The notes beneath the pieces were generated by a model that saw only the letters and a list, made by a program, of their open reading frames with translations, searched no databases and was not told the origin of the DNA. This document shows, in pieces, positions 15,796 to 23,098 of a stretch of 32,522 bases of DNA. Position 1 is the first letter of the stretch; each line of letters opens with the position of its first letter. The translations under genes were made by a program, and so were the position numbers. The stretch comes from Oscillospiraceae bacterium (GTDB lineage Bacteria > Bacillota > Clostridia > Oscillospirales > Oscillospiraceae), in the NCBI GenBank assembly GCA_020025345.1, contig JAHHSH010000012.1, positions 1 to 32,522 of the forward strand, read 5' to 3'.

Positions 15796-16667
15796 CCCTT
15801 TTGTTCCTTCCCTGCTGCGGCATAGTAAACGCCGCGATATTTTAGATAACTGTTTTCCATATCCAACAGCTCGTATTCATGGTGGCACACCCGCTTTTCT
15901 TCCGGCGGCAGCTGCCTATAGTCGCCAAAGGCCATGCGCAAATAGCCATCATATCCACAGGGGATAGGCAGCATATGTCCCTCAAAGGGAACACGAATCG
16001 CCTCGGAAAAAATCTCCTTCGGGTACTCATTTTGCATATAGTGCGGCCCGGTGCAAAGCTCCGTAATATAGTCACACTCCGCAATGGGATAGCGGGTCAT
16101 CTTCTTTTCGCAAAAGCGCCACATATGATAGCGCCAGCTCTTGGGGCGTACAATGCCTAAAAGGAGCTTTCCCGCCCCATAGACCGCCCTGCCATGGTTC
16201 TCCGGCGCTTTCCCCACGATAAAAAGAGAGTACAGCAACGCCCAGAATTTCTGCATCTTGCGCCGCCAGCCCGTGGGGCAGCCATCCAAAGGAATCACAT
16301 CCAGCACCAGCCCGTGGTTGATGTCCAGCTCCTTTTGATACGTTTTAATAAAAGTGGTCTTATTGGCGCAAATCGTCAAAAACTGGTTGGCCGTTAGGAA
16401 ATCCCGTGTGGTGTACTGAATGGAGTACTCCTCCGTATCCTGCCACAGCTCCTTGAGCTTTTCATAGTCCTCACGGGGCATGAACACGTCCACATCGTCA
16501 TCCCACGGCACAAATTCTCCGTTGCGCACAGCGCCGATGCAGCAGCCGCCGCACAGAAAATATGTCAGATGATGTTCCTGGCAGAACTGATCGAAAAAGA
16601 GCGCCATTTCCAGCCCTTTCTCCTGCATTTTACGAATATCCGCCTCAGAAATTGCAAATTGTGGCAT
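15792..16667 (-). CDS. LicD-family phospho-alditol/phosphocholine transferase
   Basis: A 291-residue LicD-family protein. The nucleotidyltransferase-like motif FLCGGCCIGAVRNGEFVPWDDDVDVFMPRE is at about 37-66, with the acidic metal cluster D56-D57-D58-x-D60 and the flanking YEKL helix. LicD proteins move phosphocholine from CDP-choline. Relatives such as human fukutin and FKRP move ribitol-5-P from CDP-ribitol. No licA/licB/licC choline genes are in the window, while tarI and tarJ lie in the same run, so ribitol-5-P transfer is my preferred reading. The substrate is an inference. Confidence 0.88.
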   Translation of the reverse strand: MPQFAISEADIRKMQEKGLEMALFFDQFCQEHHLTYFLCGGCCIGAVRNGEFVPWDDDVDVFMPREDYEKLKELWQDTEEYSIQYTTRDFLTANQFLTICANKTTFIKTYQKELDINHGLVLDVIPLDGCPTGWRRKMQKFWALLYSLFIVGKAPENHGRAVYGAGKLLLGIVRPKSWRYHMWRFCEKKMTRYPIAECDYITELCTGPHYMQNEYPKEIFSEAIRVPFEGHMLPIPCGYDGYLRMAFGDYRQLPPEEKRVCHHEYELLDMENSYLKYRGVYYAAAGKEQKG

Positions 16668-16670
16668 TCT

Positions 16671-17705
16671 TTAAGCCTCCTTCTTGCCCTTTTCTGAACG
16701 GTTTTTTTTGCGCCAGAAAGGCATTTTCACCAAGCCCACCAGTGTTCCTGCGCCGTAAGCCAGATGCTGCATCAGCAGCAAAAACGGGAACAGGAACAAA
16801 AATACATTCGCTTTCCCACTGGCAATATAAGAAATCGTTCCCATCAATATGAAAATTCCATAGGCGATCCACAGCGCAGCCGCCAGCTGCCAAATTCCAC
16901 ACAGGGCAAGCACAGTCGTTACAATAATGCCGACTAAAAAAGCAAAGGGGATCAAATTGAAAAGCGAGATACATCCGGGGCACACACCCATGGTCAAGCC
17001 CACCCAGTAGCCATTGCCGTATTTTTGCCGCAGCATTTTTACAAGGCTGCTGCGGGCATACTGGTAGGAAACAATCTCCGGGTCGAAGCAAAAGCGATAC
17101 CCCGCCTGTCGAATCCGGTAGTGCATCTCATTATCTTCCGTACGCAGCAGATCTTCGCTGAATCTTCCTACCTTGTCGAAAATCTCTCTGCGATACGCCG
17201 CATGAAACAGCGTCTTTACATACTCTTTTCTTTTGCCGCGTCTGCTGATATTGACGCTGCTGCCAAAAAAGGAATTCTCCGCCTCCAGCAAAACGTTCCC
17301 CCATTTGCTGGTGTTGGCACTCAGGCAGGGACGAACACCACCTGAAACATATTCTCCCTCGGACAAATTTCGCATATTCAGCGCCGTAAACTCCGGCGGG
17401 ATATGGGTGTGCGCATCAATCCGGATGAGCACATCGCAGGTGGATGTATCAATGGCCACGTTCCAGCCCGCAGCTTGAATCCGCTTGGGGTTGTCCCTTA
17501 CCTTGATGGAAATATACTCCTCCTGATGCTCTGCGGCGAATGCCTCCATAACGGCCTTCGTGCGGTCCTGCGAAATTCCATCCACCAGTACGATCTCCGT
17601 CTTTTCGTGGGGATATGTCTGGTTCAATAGGTCTGAGAGGAGACTTGGTAAATAGGTCTCCTCATTATATGCAATTACACAAAGGGAAACTGTTGTCACA
17701 GCCAT
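16671..17705 (-). CDS. Glycosyltransferase family 2, ExoA-like membrane protein
   Basis: A 344-residue protein. The GT-A domain starts VSLCVIAYNEETYLPSLL, with VLVDGISQDRT at 39-49, a DAH metal motif at 97-99 (IRIDAHTHIP) and a TEDNEMHYRIRQAGY acceptor segment. Three hydrophobic segments follow in the C-terminal 100 residues, then a very basic tail. This layout matches ExoA/succinoglycan-type transferases. The frame runs 28 codons further upstream, but CGAGGT sits just before ATG 17705. It is the first gene of the eight-gene minus-strand run, and licD starts 3 bases after its stop. Confidence 0.9.
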   Translation of the reverse strand: MAVTTVSLCVIAYNEETYLPSLLSDLLNQTYPHEKTEIVLVDGISQDRTKAVMEAFAAEHQEEYISIKVRDNPKRIQAAGWNVAIDTSTCDVLIRIDAHTHIPPEFTALNMRNLSEGEYVSGGVRPCLSANTSKWGNVLLEAENSFFGSSVNISRRGKRKEYVKTLFHAAYRREIFDKVGRFSEDLLRTEDNEMHYRIRQAGYRFCFDPEIVSYQYARSSLVKMLRQKYGNGYWVGLTMGVCPGCISLFNLIPFAFLVGIIVTTVLALCGIWQLAAALWIAYGIFILMGTISYIASGKANVFLFLFPFLLLMQHLAYGAGTLVGLVKMPFWRKKNRSEKGKKEA

Positions 17706-18358
17706 GCTATTACCTCGAATATTATCTATTACTTCTTCCCTGCCGAGAATAGAACTTCCATCGACATGAAAGTTTTCATCGTACACCAATATCTATTCCG
17801 CCGCATAGTGCAGCAGATTATAATTCAATATATTTTACACCATAACATGGGTAAAAATCAAATCTTTTTATATAGGTATTAGTGCTGATTCTCTCCGCCT
17901 GTGAATCATGGCAGACACAGGGAACTGACAAAAGTTTATCGTCATGACCGACAGAACCGGACACATCTCACGTTTCTCCGCAACAATCACATTCATCAAA
18001 ATACCCATCCTCTCTTAAACACAAAAATATGCGATAAGCATTTCTGCCCATTCCCCTGAGTAAAGCTAAGTATGAACCAAAAACACTTTACACCCCATGC
18101 AGTCAAAGCAAACGCAACTCTCCGGCGCAACAGTACACCGGCACACATTCCTCAAAAAATTGACACATACAAAACGAAAGGGGAAACGAAATAGCAGCTG
18201 TAAAAAGTCTCCCAATATACGATTACTCCTGCAAAATTACCGTCTTAGTTCCTATATGACCTAAATCGATAACAGTCCACATTTAGCCTAAAAGCAAGCA
18301 GCCATAGATCACATATGATATATTTGGTGAAAACGGCTAAAAATAGTGATTCATATTA
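17706..18358. other. AT-rich gene-free gap upstream of polysaccharide operon
   Basis: I find no gene in these 650 bases. Base composition is clearly more AT-rich than the flanking genes. On the minus strand the best promoter candidate for the glycan operon is TTGATT with TAAAAT 18 bases on (about 17825-17860), leaving a leader of about 110 bases. Near the right end ATTCA (18349-18353) and TGAAT (18360-18364) form an inverted repeat over the start codon of the XRE gene. Confidence 0.45.
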
Positions 18359-18574
18359 GTGAATATAGCACAAAGAATTAAAGAAAGAATAGATGCAGAT
18401 AAGACGCAAAAGGAGATTGCAGAAGTTTTAGAAACAAACCAAAGCTACTACGCAAAATACGAAAACGGAATCCGTCCTATCCCTGTAAAGCACATAAAAA
18501 CATTAGCCTTATATTACGGTGTCCGCGCAGACTACATTCTGGGTTTACCCAAAGATCTGAAATGGCCCAGATAA
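18359..18574 (+). CDS. XRE-family helix-turn-helix regulator
   Basis: A 71-residue single-domain DNA-binding protein. QRIKERIDADKTQKEIAEVLETNQSYYAKYENGIRPIPVKHIKTLALYYGV is a complete HTH_3/XRE domain with five helices, and YILGLPK is the usual end of such clostridial regulators. Translation appears to start at GTG with no clear Shine-Dalgarno sequence. It stands alone between the glycan operon and a GNAT gene. An ATTCA/TGAAT inverted repeat overlaps its start and may be its own operator. Whether it controls the glycan locus is unknown. Confidence 0.85.
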   Translation: MNIAQRIKERIDADKTQKEIAEVLETNQSYYAKYENGIRPIPVKHIKTLALYYGVRADYILGLPKDLKWPR

Positions 18575-18583
18575 AACTTTTCT

Positions 18584-18612
18584 TTGCTTAACCATTGGAA
18601 TTATGCTATGAT
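18584..18612 (+). promoter_or_regulatory. Sigma-A promoter of GNAT gene
   Basis: TTGCTT (18584-18589) and TATGAT (18607-18612) are spaced by 17 bases, about 90 bases ahead of the GNAT start. Confidence 0.72.
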
Positions 18613-18620
18613 ACACGCAT

Positions 18621-18698
18621 ACGGAGGGGGCGGCTTCCGCCGCACATTTCCCTCCTCCAAGGCGCTTTCCCTTTATTTATATGTTTGGAGGCCGCACT
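18621..18698 (+). promoter_or_regulatory. Leader with two mutually exclusive hairpins, one hiding the ribosome binding site
   Basis: GGAGGG (18623-18628) can pair with CCCTCC (18650-18655), enclosing a GGCGG/CCGCC stem. CCTCCAA (18654-18660) can instead pair with TTGGAGG (18685-18691), the Shine-Dalgarno site of the GNAT gene. The pairings share bases 18654-18655, so only one can form in full. The arrangement is that of a translational switch. No ligand class is recognised. Confidence 0.4.
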
Positions 18699-19163
18699 AT
18701 GGAAAAGAATTTTTTTGAAATCATCGACTACGAGGACCGCTACAAGCCGGAACTGTTGGCCCTGTCTCTTCCGTGGCTGGAGGAATACAATCTGGTAGAG
18801 CCTGCCGACTTTGAACAGCTGGAACACCCGGAGCGGATTTTGGAAAAGGACGGACACATCCTGCTGGCTCGTGTGGGCGAGGAGATCATCGGCATGATGA
18901 TGATTGAGCCTATGGGCGATGGCGTTTGCGAGTTCTTCAAATTCGCCGTAAAGGACTCATGGCGCAACCGGGGCGTCGGCCGTGCGCTGATGAACACCTC
19001 TTTAGAGTTGGCCCGCGCCATGGGACAGCGCAAGGTGGTGCTCACCTCCCACCACGATTTAAAGGCCGCCCTCCACGTCTACGAGAGCAGTGGTTTCGTC
19101 CACCAAAAGCACGACCACGTCGCCTTTGAGCTCTCGGATATTTGCATGCAGAGGGATCTGTAA
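18699..19163 (+). CDS. GNAT-family N-acetyltransferase
   Basis: A 154-residue acetyl-CoA-dependent transferase. ILLARVGEEIIGMMMIEP forms the central strands. The pyrophosphate-binding motif RNRGVGRAL is at 89-97, and ALHVYESSGF forms the C-terminal substrate region. GGAGG lies 7 bases before ATG 18699; an in-frame ATG at 18681 lies before the ribosome binding site and is rejected. The substrate is unknown. It is a single-gene unit with its own promoter and terminator. Confidence 0.88.
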   Translation: MEKNFFEIIDYEDRYKPELLALSLPWLEEYNLVEPADFEQLEHPERILEKDGHILLARVGEEIIGMMMIEPMGDGVCEFFKFAVKDSWRNRGVGRALMNTSLELARAMGQRKVVLTSHHDLKAALHVYESSGFVHQKHDHVAFELSDICMQRDL

Positions 19164-19181
19164 TCCTCTTTTTCTCACATT

Positions 19182-19211
19182 AAAAAGCCTCCCTGTCGGG
19201 AGGCTTTTTTC
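19182..19211. terminator. Bidirectional intrinsic terminator
   Basis: AAAAAGCCTCCC pairs with GGGAGGCTTTTTT across TGTC. It ends the GNAT gene on the plus strand and the PPC-domain gene on the minus strand. Confidence 0.9.
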
Positions 19212-19228
19212 TCTATATCGACAGGTAT

Positions 19229-19624
19229 TTAACGCTGATGAAAGACGATTTCATCATAACCGGTTTCCGCATCCTGCTCCACATCACAATACCAATCCTC
19301 CAACTCTGCCAGCACCAGCTCGCAGGTGGTATTCACCGTACAACCTTCCATGAGATGTCCGCCGATCGTAGACAAGTCCTCCTTAGAAAAGGCCGCATGG
19401 AGGTGGCAGCGCTTGGCACTCACCGTTCCCTGTAGGGACACGATCTCACAGGGTTCTTCCACCTCTTGCACCGTGACACCGCTGGCATCCCGGAGCCGAA
19501 CGCGGCTGACACAGCCCACACCGGAGAGCACCACTGCCAAGTGCAGCTTCTCTTTTTCCGCAAGTTCTCGGATACTGCCCAGCAGGTCATCCCCTCGCCG
19601 CAGCCGCTTACAGATGGTTTTCAT
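19229..19624 (-). CDS. PPC/DUF296 domain protein
   Basis: A 131-residue protein made of a single PPC (DUF296) domain. RRGDDLLGSIRELAEKEKLHLAVVLSGVGCVSRVRLR opens the fold, EIVSLQGTVS follows, and the conserved CHLHAAF and IGGHLMEGCTVNTTCELVLAEL segments carry the family His residues (a likely metal site). Stand-alone bacterial members form trimers; their role is unclear and DNA binding is not implied without an AT-hook. It is divergent from the DUF1653 gene. Confidence 0.88.
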   Translation of the reverse strand: MKTICKRLRRGDDLLGSIRELAEKEKLHLAVVLSGVGCVSRVRLRDASGVTVQEVEEPCEIVSLQGTVSAKRCHLHAAFSKEDLSTIGGHLMEGCTVNTTCELVLAELEDWYCDVEQDAETGYDEIVFHQR

Positions 19625-19659
19625 ACCATCGCCCCCTTTTTCTCCATCATACCACAGAC

Positions 19660-19689
19660 TTTACATCTGCGCCAGCGCCGTGTTATAAT
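19660..19689 (+). promoter_or_regulatory. Sigma-A promoter of DUF1653-metalloprotease pair
   Basis: TTTACA (19660-19665) and TATAAT (19684-19689) have 18-base spacing, 28 bases before the start at 19718. Confidence 0.75.
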
Positions 19690-19717
19690 CCTTAAAAAAG
19701 TAAGGAGGGTGCAATCT

Positions 19718-19930
19718 ATGACTATCACGCCGGGAAAATATCGCCACTTTAAGGGTAATTACTATCAGGTCATCGGCATAGCCCAGCACAGCGAGACGTT
19801 GGAGGAAATGGTGGTCTATCAGGCCCTCTACGGACAGGGTGGACTATGGGTGCGGCCTGCCGCCATGTGGAATGAAATCGTGGAGCGGGACGGCTACTGC
19901 GGACCTCGCTTTGTTCGGGTGGACGAGTGA
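19718..19930 (+). CDS. DUF1653 domain protein
   Basis: A 70-residue protein filling one DUF1653 domain: PGKYRHFKGNYYQVIGIAQHSETLE, then MVVYQALYGQGGLWVRPAAMW, ending GPRFVRVDE. The family adopts a small SH3-like barrel and has no assigned activity. AAGGAGGG lies 7 bases upstream of ATG 19718, which rules out the longer in-frame ORF that begins at 19466. Its stop overlaps the next GTG start (GTGA). Confidence 0.9.
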   Translation: MTITPGKYRHFKGNYYQVIGIAQHSETLEEMVVYQALYGQGGLWVRPAAMWNEIVERDGYCGPRFVRVDE

Positions 19931-20448
19931 GTACCCCCGCCTACACGCTGGTGCGCTCTGACCGCCGCACACTGGCCATCCAGATCACGAAAGATGCCCA
20001 AGTGGTGGTACGCGCCCCCCGATACACACCGCAGAGCACCATCGATCACTTCGTTGCATCCCAAGAGAATTGGATTCGGCAGCATCAACAGCGACAAGTA
20101 GAACGCCTTGCCACCCATCCACCCCACACGGATGCAGAGATTGCCGCACTACGCCAGCGTGCCAAAAAGGAACTGCCGCCGCTGGTGGCGTACTGGGCTG
20201 ACCGTATGGGCGTCCGGCCCACAGGTTTCCACATCACCGCCGCACGCACCCGCTTCGGCAGCTGCAGCGGCAAGAACAGTCTCAGCTTTTCCCTCTATCT
20301 CATGGATTACCCCCAGGAAGCCATTGAGGCCGTGGTCGTCCACGAGCTGGCCCATATCCGGCACAAGAACCACTCCCCCGCCTTTTACGCCGAGGTGGAG
20401 CGCTATCTCCCCGACTATCGCCGCCGCGCAAAGCTATTGAAAGGCTAA
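19927..20448 (+). CDS. YgjP/DUF45-family metal-dependent hydrolase
   Basis: A 173-residue zinc metallopeptidase-like protein. RRTLAIQITKDAQVVVRAPR opens the domain, ARTRFGSCSGKNSLSFSLYLMDYP is the family signature, and H139-E140-x-x-H143 with H149 in VVHELAHIRHKNHS forms the zinc site. It starts at GTG, sharing four bases with the DUF1653 stop, so translation is coupled. Its substrate is unknown; YgjP/WLM relatives are thought to act on proteins. Confidence 0.9.
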   Translation: MSTPAYTLVRSDRRTLAIQITKDAQVVVRAPRYTPQSTIDHFVASQENWIRQHQQRQVERLATHPPHTDAEIAALRQRAKKELPPLVAYWADRMGVRPTGFHITAARTRFGSCSGKNSLSFSLYLMDYPQEAIEAVVVHELAHIRHKNHSPAFYAEVERYLPDYRRRAKLLKG

Positions 20449-20498
20449 TTTTCGACTACAATCTGTATATTGCGACGTAAAATCTACATTTTGTATAT

Positions 20499-20536
20499 AA
20501 AAAGGAGCACATCCATCTGGATGTGCTCCTTTTTCC
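20499..20536. terminator. Bidirectional intrinsic terminator
   Basis: AAAAAGGAGCACATCCA pairs with TGGATGTGCTCCTTTTT across a two-base loop. It ends the YgjP-like gene on the plus strand and can end the minus-strand small ORF at 20577-20663. Confidence 0.9.
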
Positions 20537-20576
20537 CTTATTCTGCCTCGCCCCTCACAAGGCAGGGAAATTCGTT

Positions 20577-20663
20577 CTATTCCCTGTCTTTTCCGCCAAA
20601 GAACAGCACCACCGACACGACGATGACCGCCACCGTCAATAAGTGGCAGCATTCCGAATACAT
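20577..20663 (-). CDS. Possible 28-aa single-span membrane peptide
   Basis: A minus-strand frame of 28 codons encodes a short polar start (MYSECCHLL), one hydrophobic span (TVAVIVVSVVLFF) and a charged end GGKDRE. It sits in an otherwise gene-free stretch between two terminators, and the minus-strand copy of the hairpin at 20499-20536 lies 40 bases past its stop. The shape resembles type I toxin or regulatory micropeptides. The ribosome binding site is weak and no firm promoter is seen, so the call is tentative. Confidence 0.35.
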   Translation of the reverse strand: MYSECCHLLTVAVIVVSVVLFFGGKDRE

Positions 20664-20722
20664 CTCGTATAATCGACAGTCTATATCACTTTTCGTATTC
20701 GTTCTATTCTCTGTAATCCAAC

Positions 20723-20750
20723 AAAAAAGCGCCCTTCCGGGCGCTTTTTA
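20723..20750 (-). terminator. Intrinsic terminator of yfcE-like gene
   Basis: AAAAAGCGCCC pairs with GGGCGCTTTTT across TTCC. On the minus strand it follows the phosphoesterase stop (20751) immediately and ends in six T. Confidence 0.88.
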
Positions 20751-21293
20751 TTAGAATTGATAGCGGCGATACTCCGTGCCGTCCAGTTCCTTGAAGATGA
20801 CACCCTCTGCATCCAGCATCAGATAGCCGTGGTGCCCCTCGTCCTTGGGCAGCGACACAGAGCCGGGGTTGAGATAGAGGAAGTCCTCATGCTCCGTGCA
20901 GGCAGACACATGGGTGTGGCCGTTGAGCAGTATGCCGCCCTTCGCCATAGCCGGGGGATTCTTCTCCCCCCACTGATCGCCGTGGGTGGCAAAAACCAAA
21001 CGGCTGCCCAGATCCAGGAGGAGGTAGTCCGCCATCACAGGGAACGGCAGCAGCATCTGATCCACCGATGCCTCACAGTTGCCGCGCACCGATACGGTGC
21101 AATCCTTCAGCTCGCTCAGCAGTGCCACACACTTCTGAGGGTCATGCCCCTCCGGCAGCGGATTGCGCGGGCCGTGGTACAAAATATCGCCCAGCAGGAG
21201 CAGTCGGTCTGCTTTCTCCCGACGAAACGCCTCCACCAGCTTTTCACACCAATAGCCGCTGCCGTGTATATCCGATGCAACCATCCATTTCAT
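20751..21293 (-). CDS. yfcE: YfcE-family metallophosphoesterase
   Basis: A 180-residue calcineurin-like phosphodiesterase. Metal-binding motifs appear in order: SDIHGS at 7-12, LLLGDILYHGPRNPLPEGHDP, VRGNCEASVD, FATHGDQWG and NGHTHVS, with LNPGSVSLPK near the end. The GPRNPLPEGHDP loop is typical of YfcE, a Mn-dependent phosphodiesterase with artificial substrates and an unknown natural one. AGGAGG precedes the ATG by 8 bases. A second, distinct family member lies at 26616. Confidence 0.92.
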   Translation of the reverse strand: MKWMVASDIHGSGYWCEKLVEAFRREKADRLLLLGDILYHGPRNPLPEGHDPQKCVALLSELKDCTVSVRGNCEASVDQMLLPFPVMADYLLLDLGSRLVFATHGDQWGEKNPPAMAKGGILLNGHTHVSACTEHEDFLYLNPGSVSLPKDEGHHGYLMLDAEGVIFKELDGTEYRRYQF

Positions 21294-21361
21294 ACCTTTA
21301 TCCTCCTATTGTAATCGTGTGTTTATCATAGCACATTTTATTCCGTTCTACCACTGTTTTC

Positions 21362-21393
21362 TAAAAAAGGAGGAGCGCCTGTGCGCTCCTCCT
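21362..21393 (-). terminator. Intrinsic terminator of LCP gene
   Basis: AGGAGGAGCGC pairs with GCGCTCCTCCT across CTGT. On the minus strand the stem is followed by TTTTTT, about 25 bases after the LCP stop. Confidence 0.88.
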
Positions 21394-21417
21394 CTGTGCA
21401 ATTGTCGCACTGCACTT

Positions 21418-22902
21418 TTACGGCTGGGTAATCACTTTGCCGTCGTACACCTGCTGGATCAGATCCTTTGCCACAGCCACGGTGGACTCGTCGGGATACA
21501 TCACATAGGCGTACTGGCTCATGGAATAGGGGATCTCGTAGCCGCCTGTTCCGTTCACGCTGTAAGTGACAATATTCCAATCGCCGCCATGATTCAGCTG
21601 ATCGCGAACCAGAGAGGCGACCATGTTATAGGGAACGCTGGTCTCAAAGTTCCCCTCCACTGCGCTCAGCAGGGAGTTGTAGTTCTTCAAAATCTCGGGA
21701 GAAAGCGCCTTGTTGATGACACCCTGAATCACGGCCATCTGGTTGCGGCCGCGCTGGCGATCACCTTCGCTGAAGGAATACCGCTCACGGGCAAAACGCA
21801 GGGCGCTGGCACCGTCCATATGGTTCTCACCCTGACTATAGTAAAAACCATCCACTGCAAACTCATAGTCGGAGTACACGGTAATGCCTCCCAGGCTGTC
21901 AATAATATCCTTGAAGCCGCTGAAGTTCACCCGGAAGAAGTAATCCATATCTATTCCATAGATCATGCCTACCGTGTCCATAGACACATCCACGCCATAA
22001 ATGCCGGCATGGGTCAGCTTATCCGGAATACCATTCGAGATAGACAGCGGGACAAAGTAGTCACGGGGCGTGGACAAAAGCAGGATCTGGTGCGTTTTCG
22101 GATTGATCGTGGCCAGAATATTCACGTCGCTGCGGCTTCTGGCGGAAACATCACCGTAGGTGTCGATACCGCTCATGTACACAGTGAAGGTATCGGTTTT
22201 TGAATCATTCTTGGGTTTCTCTACCAGCTTATCGCGGAACTCCAGCTGATACACAGAGCGCAGCTGATCCTTGGCGGTTTCATAGCCCTCCATATCATTC
22301 AGAAGGCCCAAATAGCCCTCTCTCGTGATGATGGCGTCAACTTCATCATCCATCAGTGCATCGATCATATCTGTCAGCTTGGAGTAAGTTTCCACACGGA
22401 TCTCTCCCCCCAGCTCCTTATTGATGTGCTGGATCGTCTCCTCCACATGCTCGTAGTCCGGGCACTTAAAGACACCGAAGGTATAGTCTCTGGTATCTTC
22501 CAGACTCTGTGCGGGATCTTCCTGCAGGACATATACATCGATACAGTCCACCTGCTCACCCTTGGTGATATTGCTAAGGGTCTGCACGCCGCGGTTCAGA
22601 TAGAGGCCTCCCAGCAGCAGCACTGCCGTCATAATAAGGCTCAGGACAAAGCCGGTCCAGAACCGTCCCTTATGCTTGTGGTTCGATACCAGAAAAATTT
22701 CCAGCACCAACAGCGCGAAAAGGGCAATGCAGGCAGGAACCATGTACTTTGCCGGCAGCAGCTGGGCACGCAGCAGCATCAACGCAAACCCCACATGCAC
22801 TACCGTTATGATGACAGCCACAAGGATGCCCGGCGCGGTAAAACGGCGCTGCCGTTTTTTCGCCGTCGACTCATTGCTTTGGTTTTTCACTCTATTGCTC
22901 AT
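21418..22902 (-). CDS. LytR-CpsA-Psr (LCP) family glycopolymer-peptidoglycan ligase
   Basis: A 494-residue membrane enzyme with a basic cytosolic start and three membrane spans (about 25-45, 52-71, 80-101). An accessory domain spans about residues 105-240. The LCP domain begins at FTVYMSGIDTYGDVSARSRSDVNILATINPKTHQILLLSTPRDYFVP and continues through THAGIYGVD, FRVNFSGFKDIIDSLGGI and ALRFARERYSFSEGDRQRGRNQ, which carry the catalytic Arg/Asp residues. LCP enzymes move undecaprenyl-linked teichoic acids or capsule to peptidoglycan. The three-span, two-domain layout is CpsA-like. It is monocistronic, and its link to the glycan locus 4 kb away is inferred. Confidence 0.93.
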   Translation of the reverse strand: MSNRVKNQSNESTAKKRQRRFTAPGILVAVIITVVHVGFALMLLRAQLLPAKYMVPACIALFALLVLEIFLVSNHKHKGRFWTGFVLSLIMTAVLLLGGLYLNRGVQTLSNITKGEQVDCIDVYVLQEDPAQSLEDTRDYTFGVFKCPDYEHVEETIQHINKELGGEIRVETYSKLTDMIDALMDDEVDAIITREGYLGLLNDMEGYETAKDQLRSVYQLEFRDKLVEKPKNDSKTDTFTVYMSGIDTYGDVSARSRSDVNILATINPKTHQILLLSTPRDYFVPLSISNGIPDKLTHAGIYGVDVSMDTVGMIYGIDMDYFFRVNFSGFKDIIDSLGGITVYSDYEFAVDGFYYSQGENHMDGASALRFARERYSFSEGDRQRGRNQMAVIQGVINKALSPEILKNYNSLLSAVEGNFETSVPYNMVASLVRDQLNHGGDWNIVTYSVNGTGGYEIPYSMSQYAYVMYPDESTVAVAKDLIQQVYDGKVITQP

Positions 22903-22959
22903 CGGTTGTAATCTCCCTCATTTCTAATCTTTCTTGATAATTTCTGTCATATTCTTTAT

Positions 22960-22987
22960 ATTATAATGCTTTTTTTCAAAAATACAA
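22960..22987 (-). promoter_or_regulatory. Sigma-A promoter of LCP gene
   Basis: On the minus strand TTGTAT (22987-22982) and TATAAT (22965-22960) are spaced by 16 bases, 57 bases upstream of the start. Confidence 0.65.
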
Positions 22988-23043
22988 CTACGAAAAATAC
23001 AAACTACGCCCGCTTCCCCTCTGTCCCCCCCTCAAATCTACAC

Positions 23044-23080
23044 AAAAAAGCAGACAGCCCTATGGCTGTCTGCTTTTTAT
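23044..23080 (-). terminator. Intrinsic terminator of ABC ATPase gene
   Basis: AAAAAGCAGACAGCC pairs with GGCTGTCTGCTTTTT around CTAT, with T runs on both strands. It ends the ATPase gene 18 bases past its stop. Confidence 0.9.
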
Positions 23081-23098
23081 ACATTGGAAGCGAAACTG

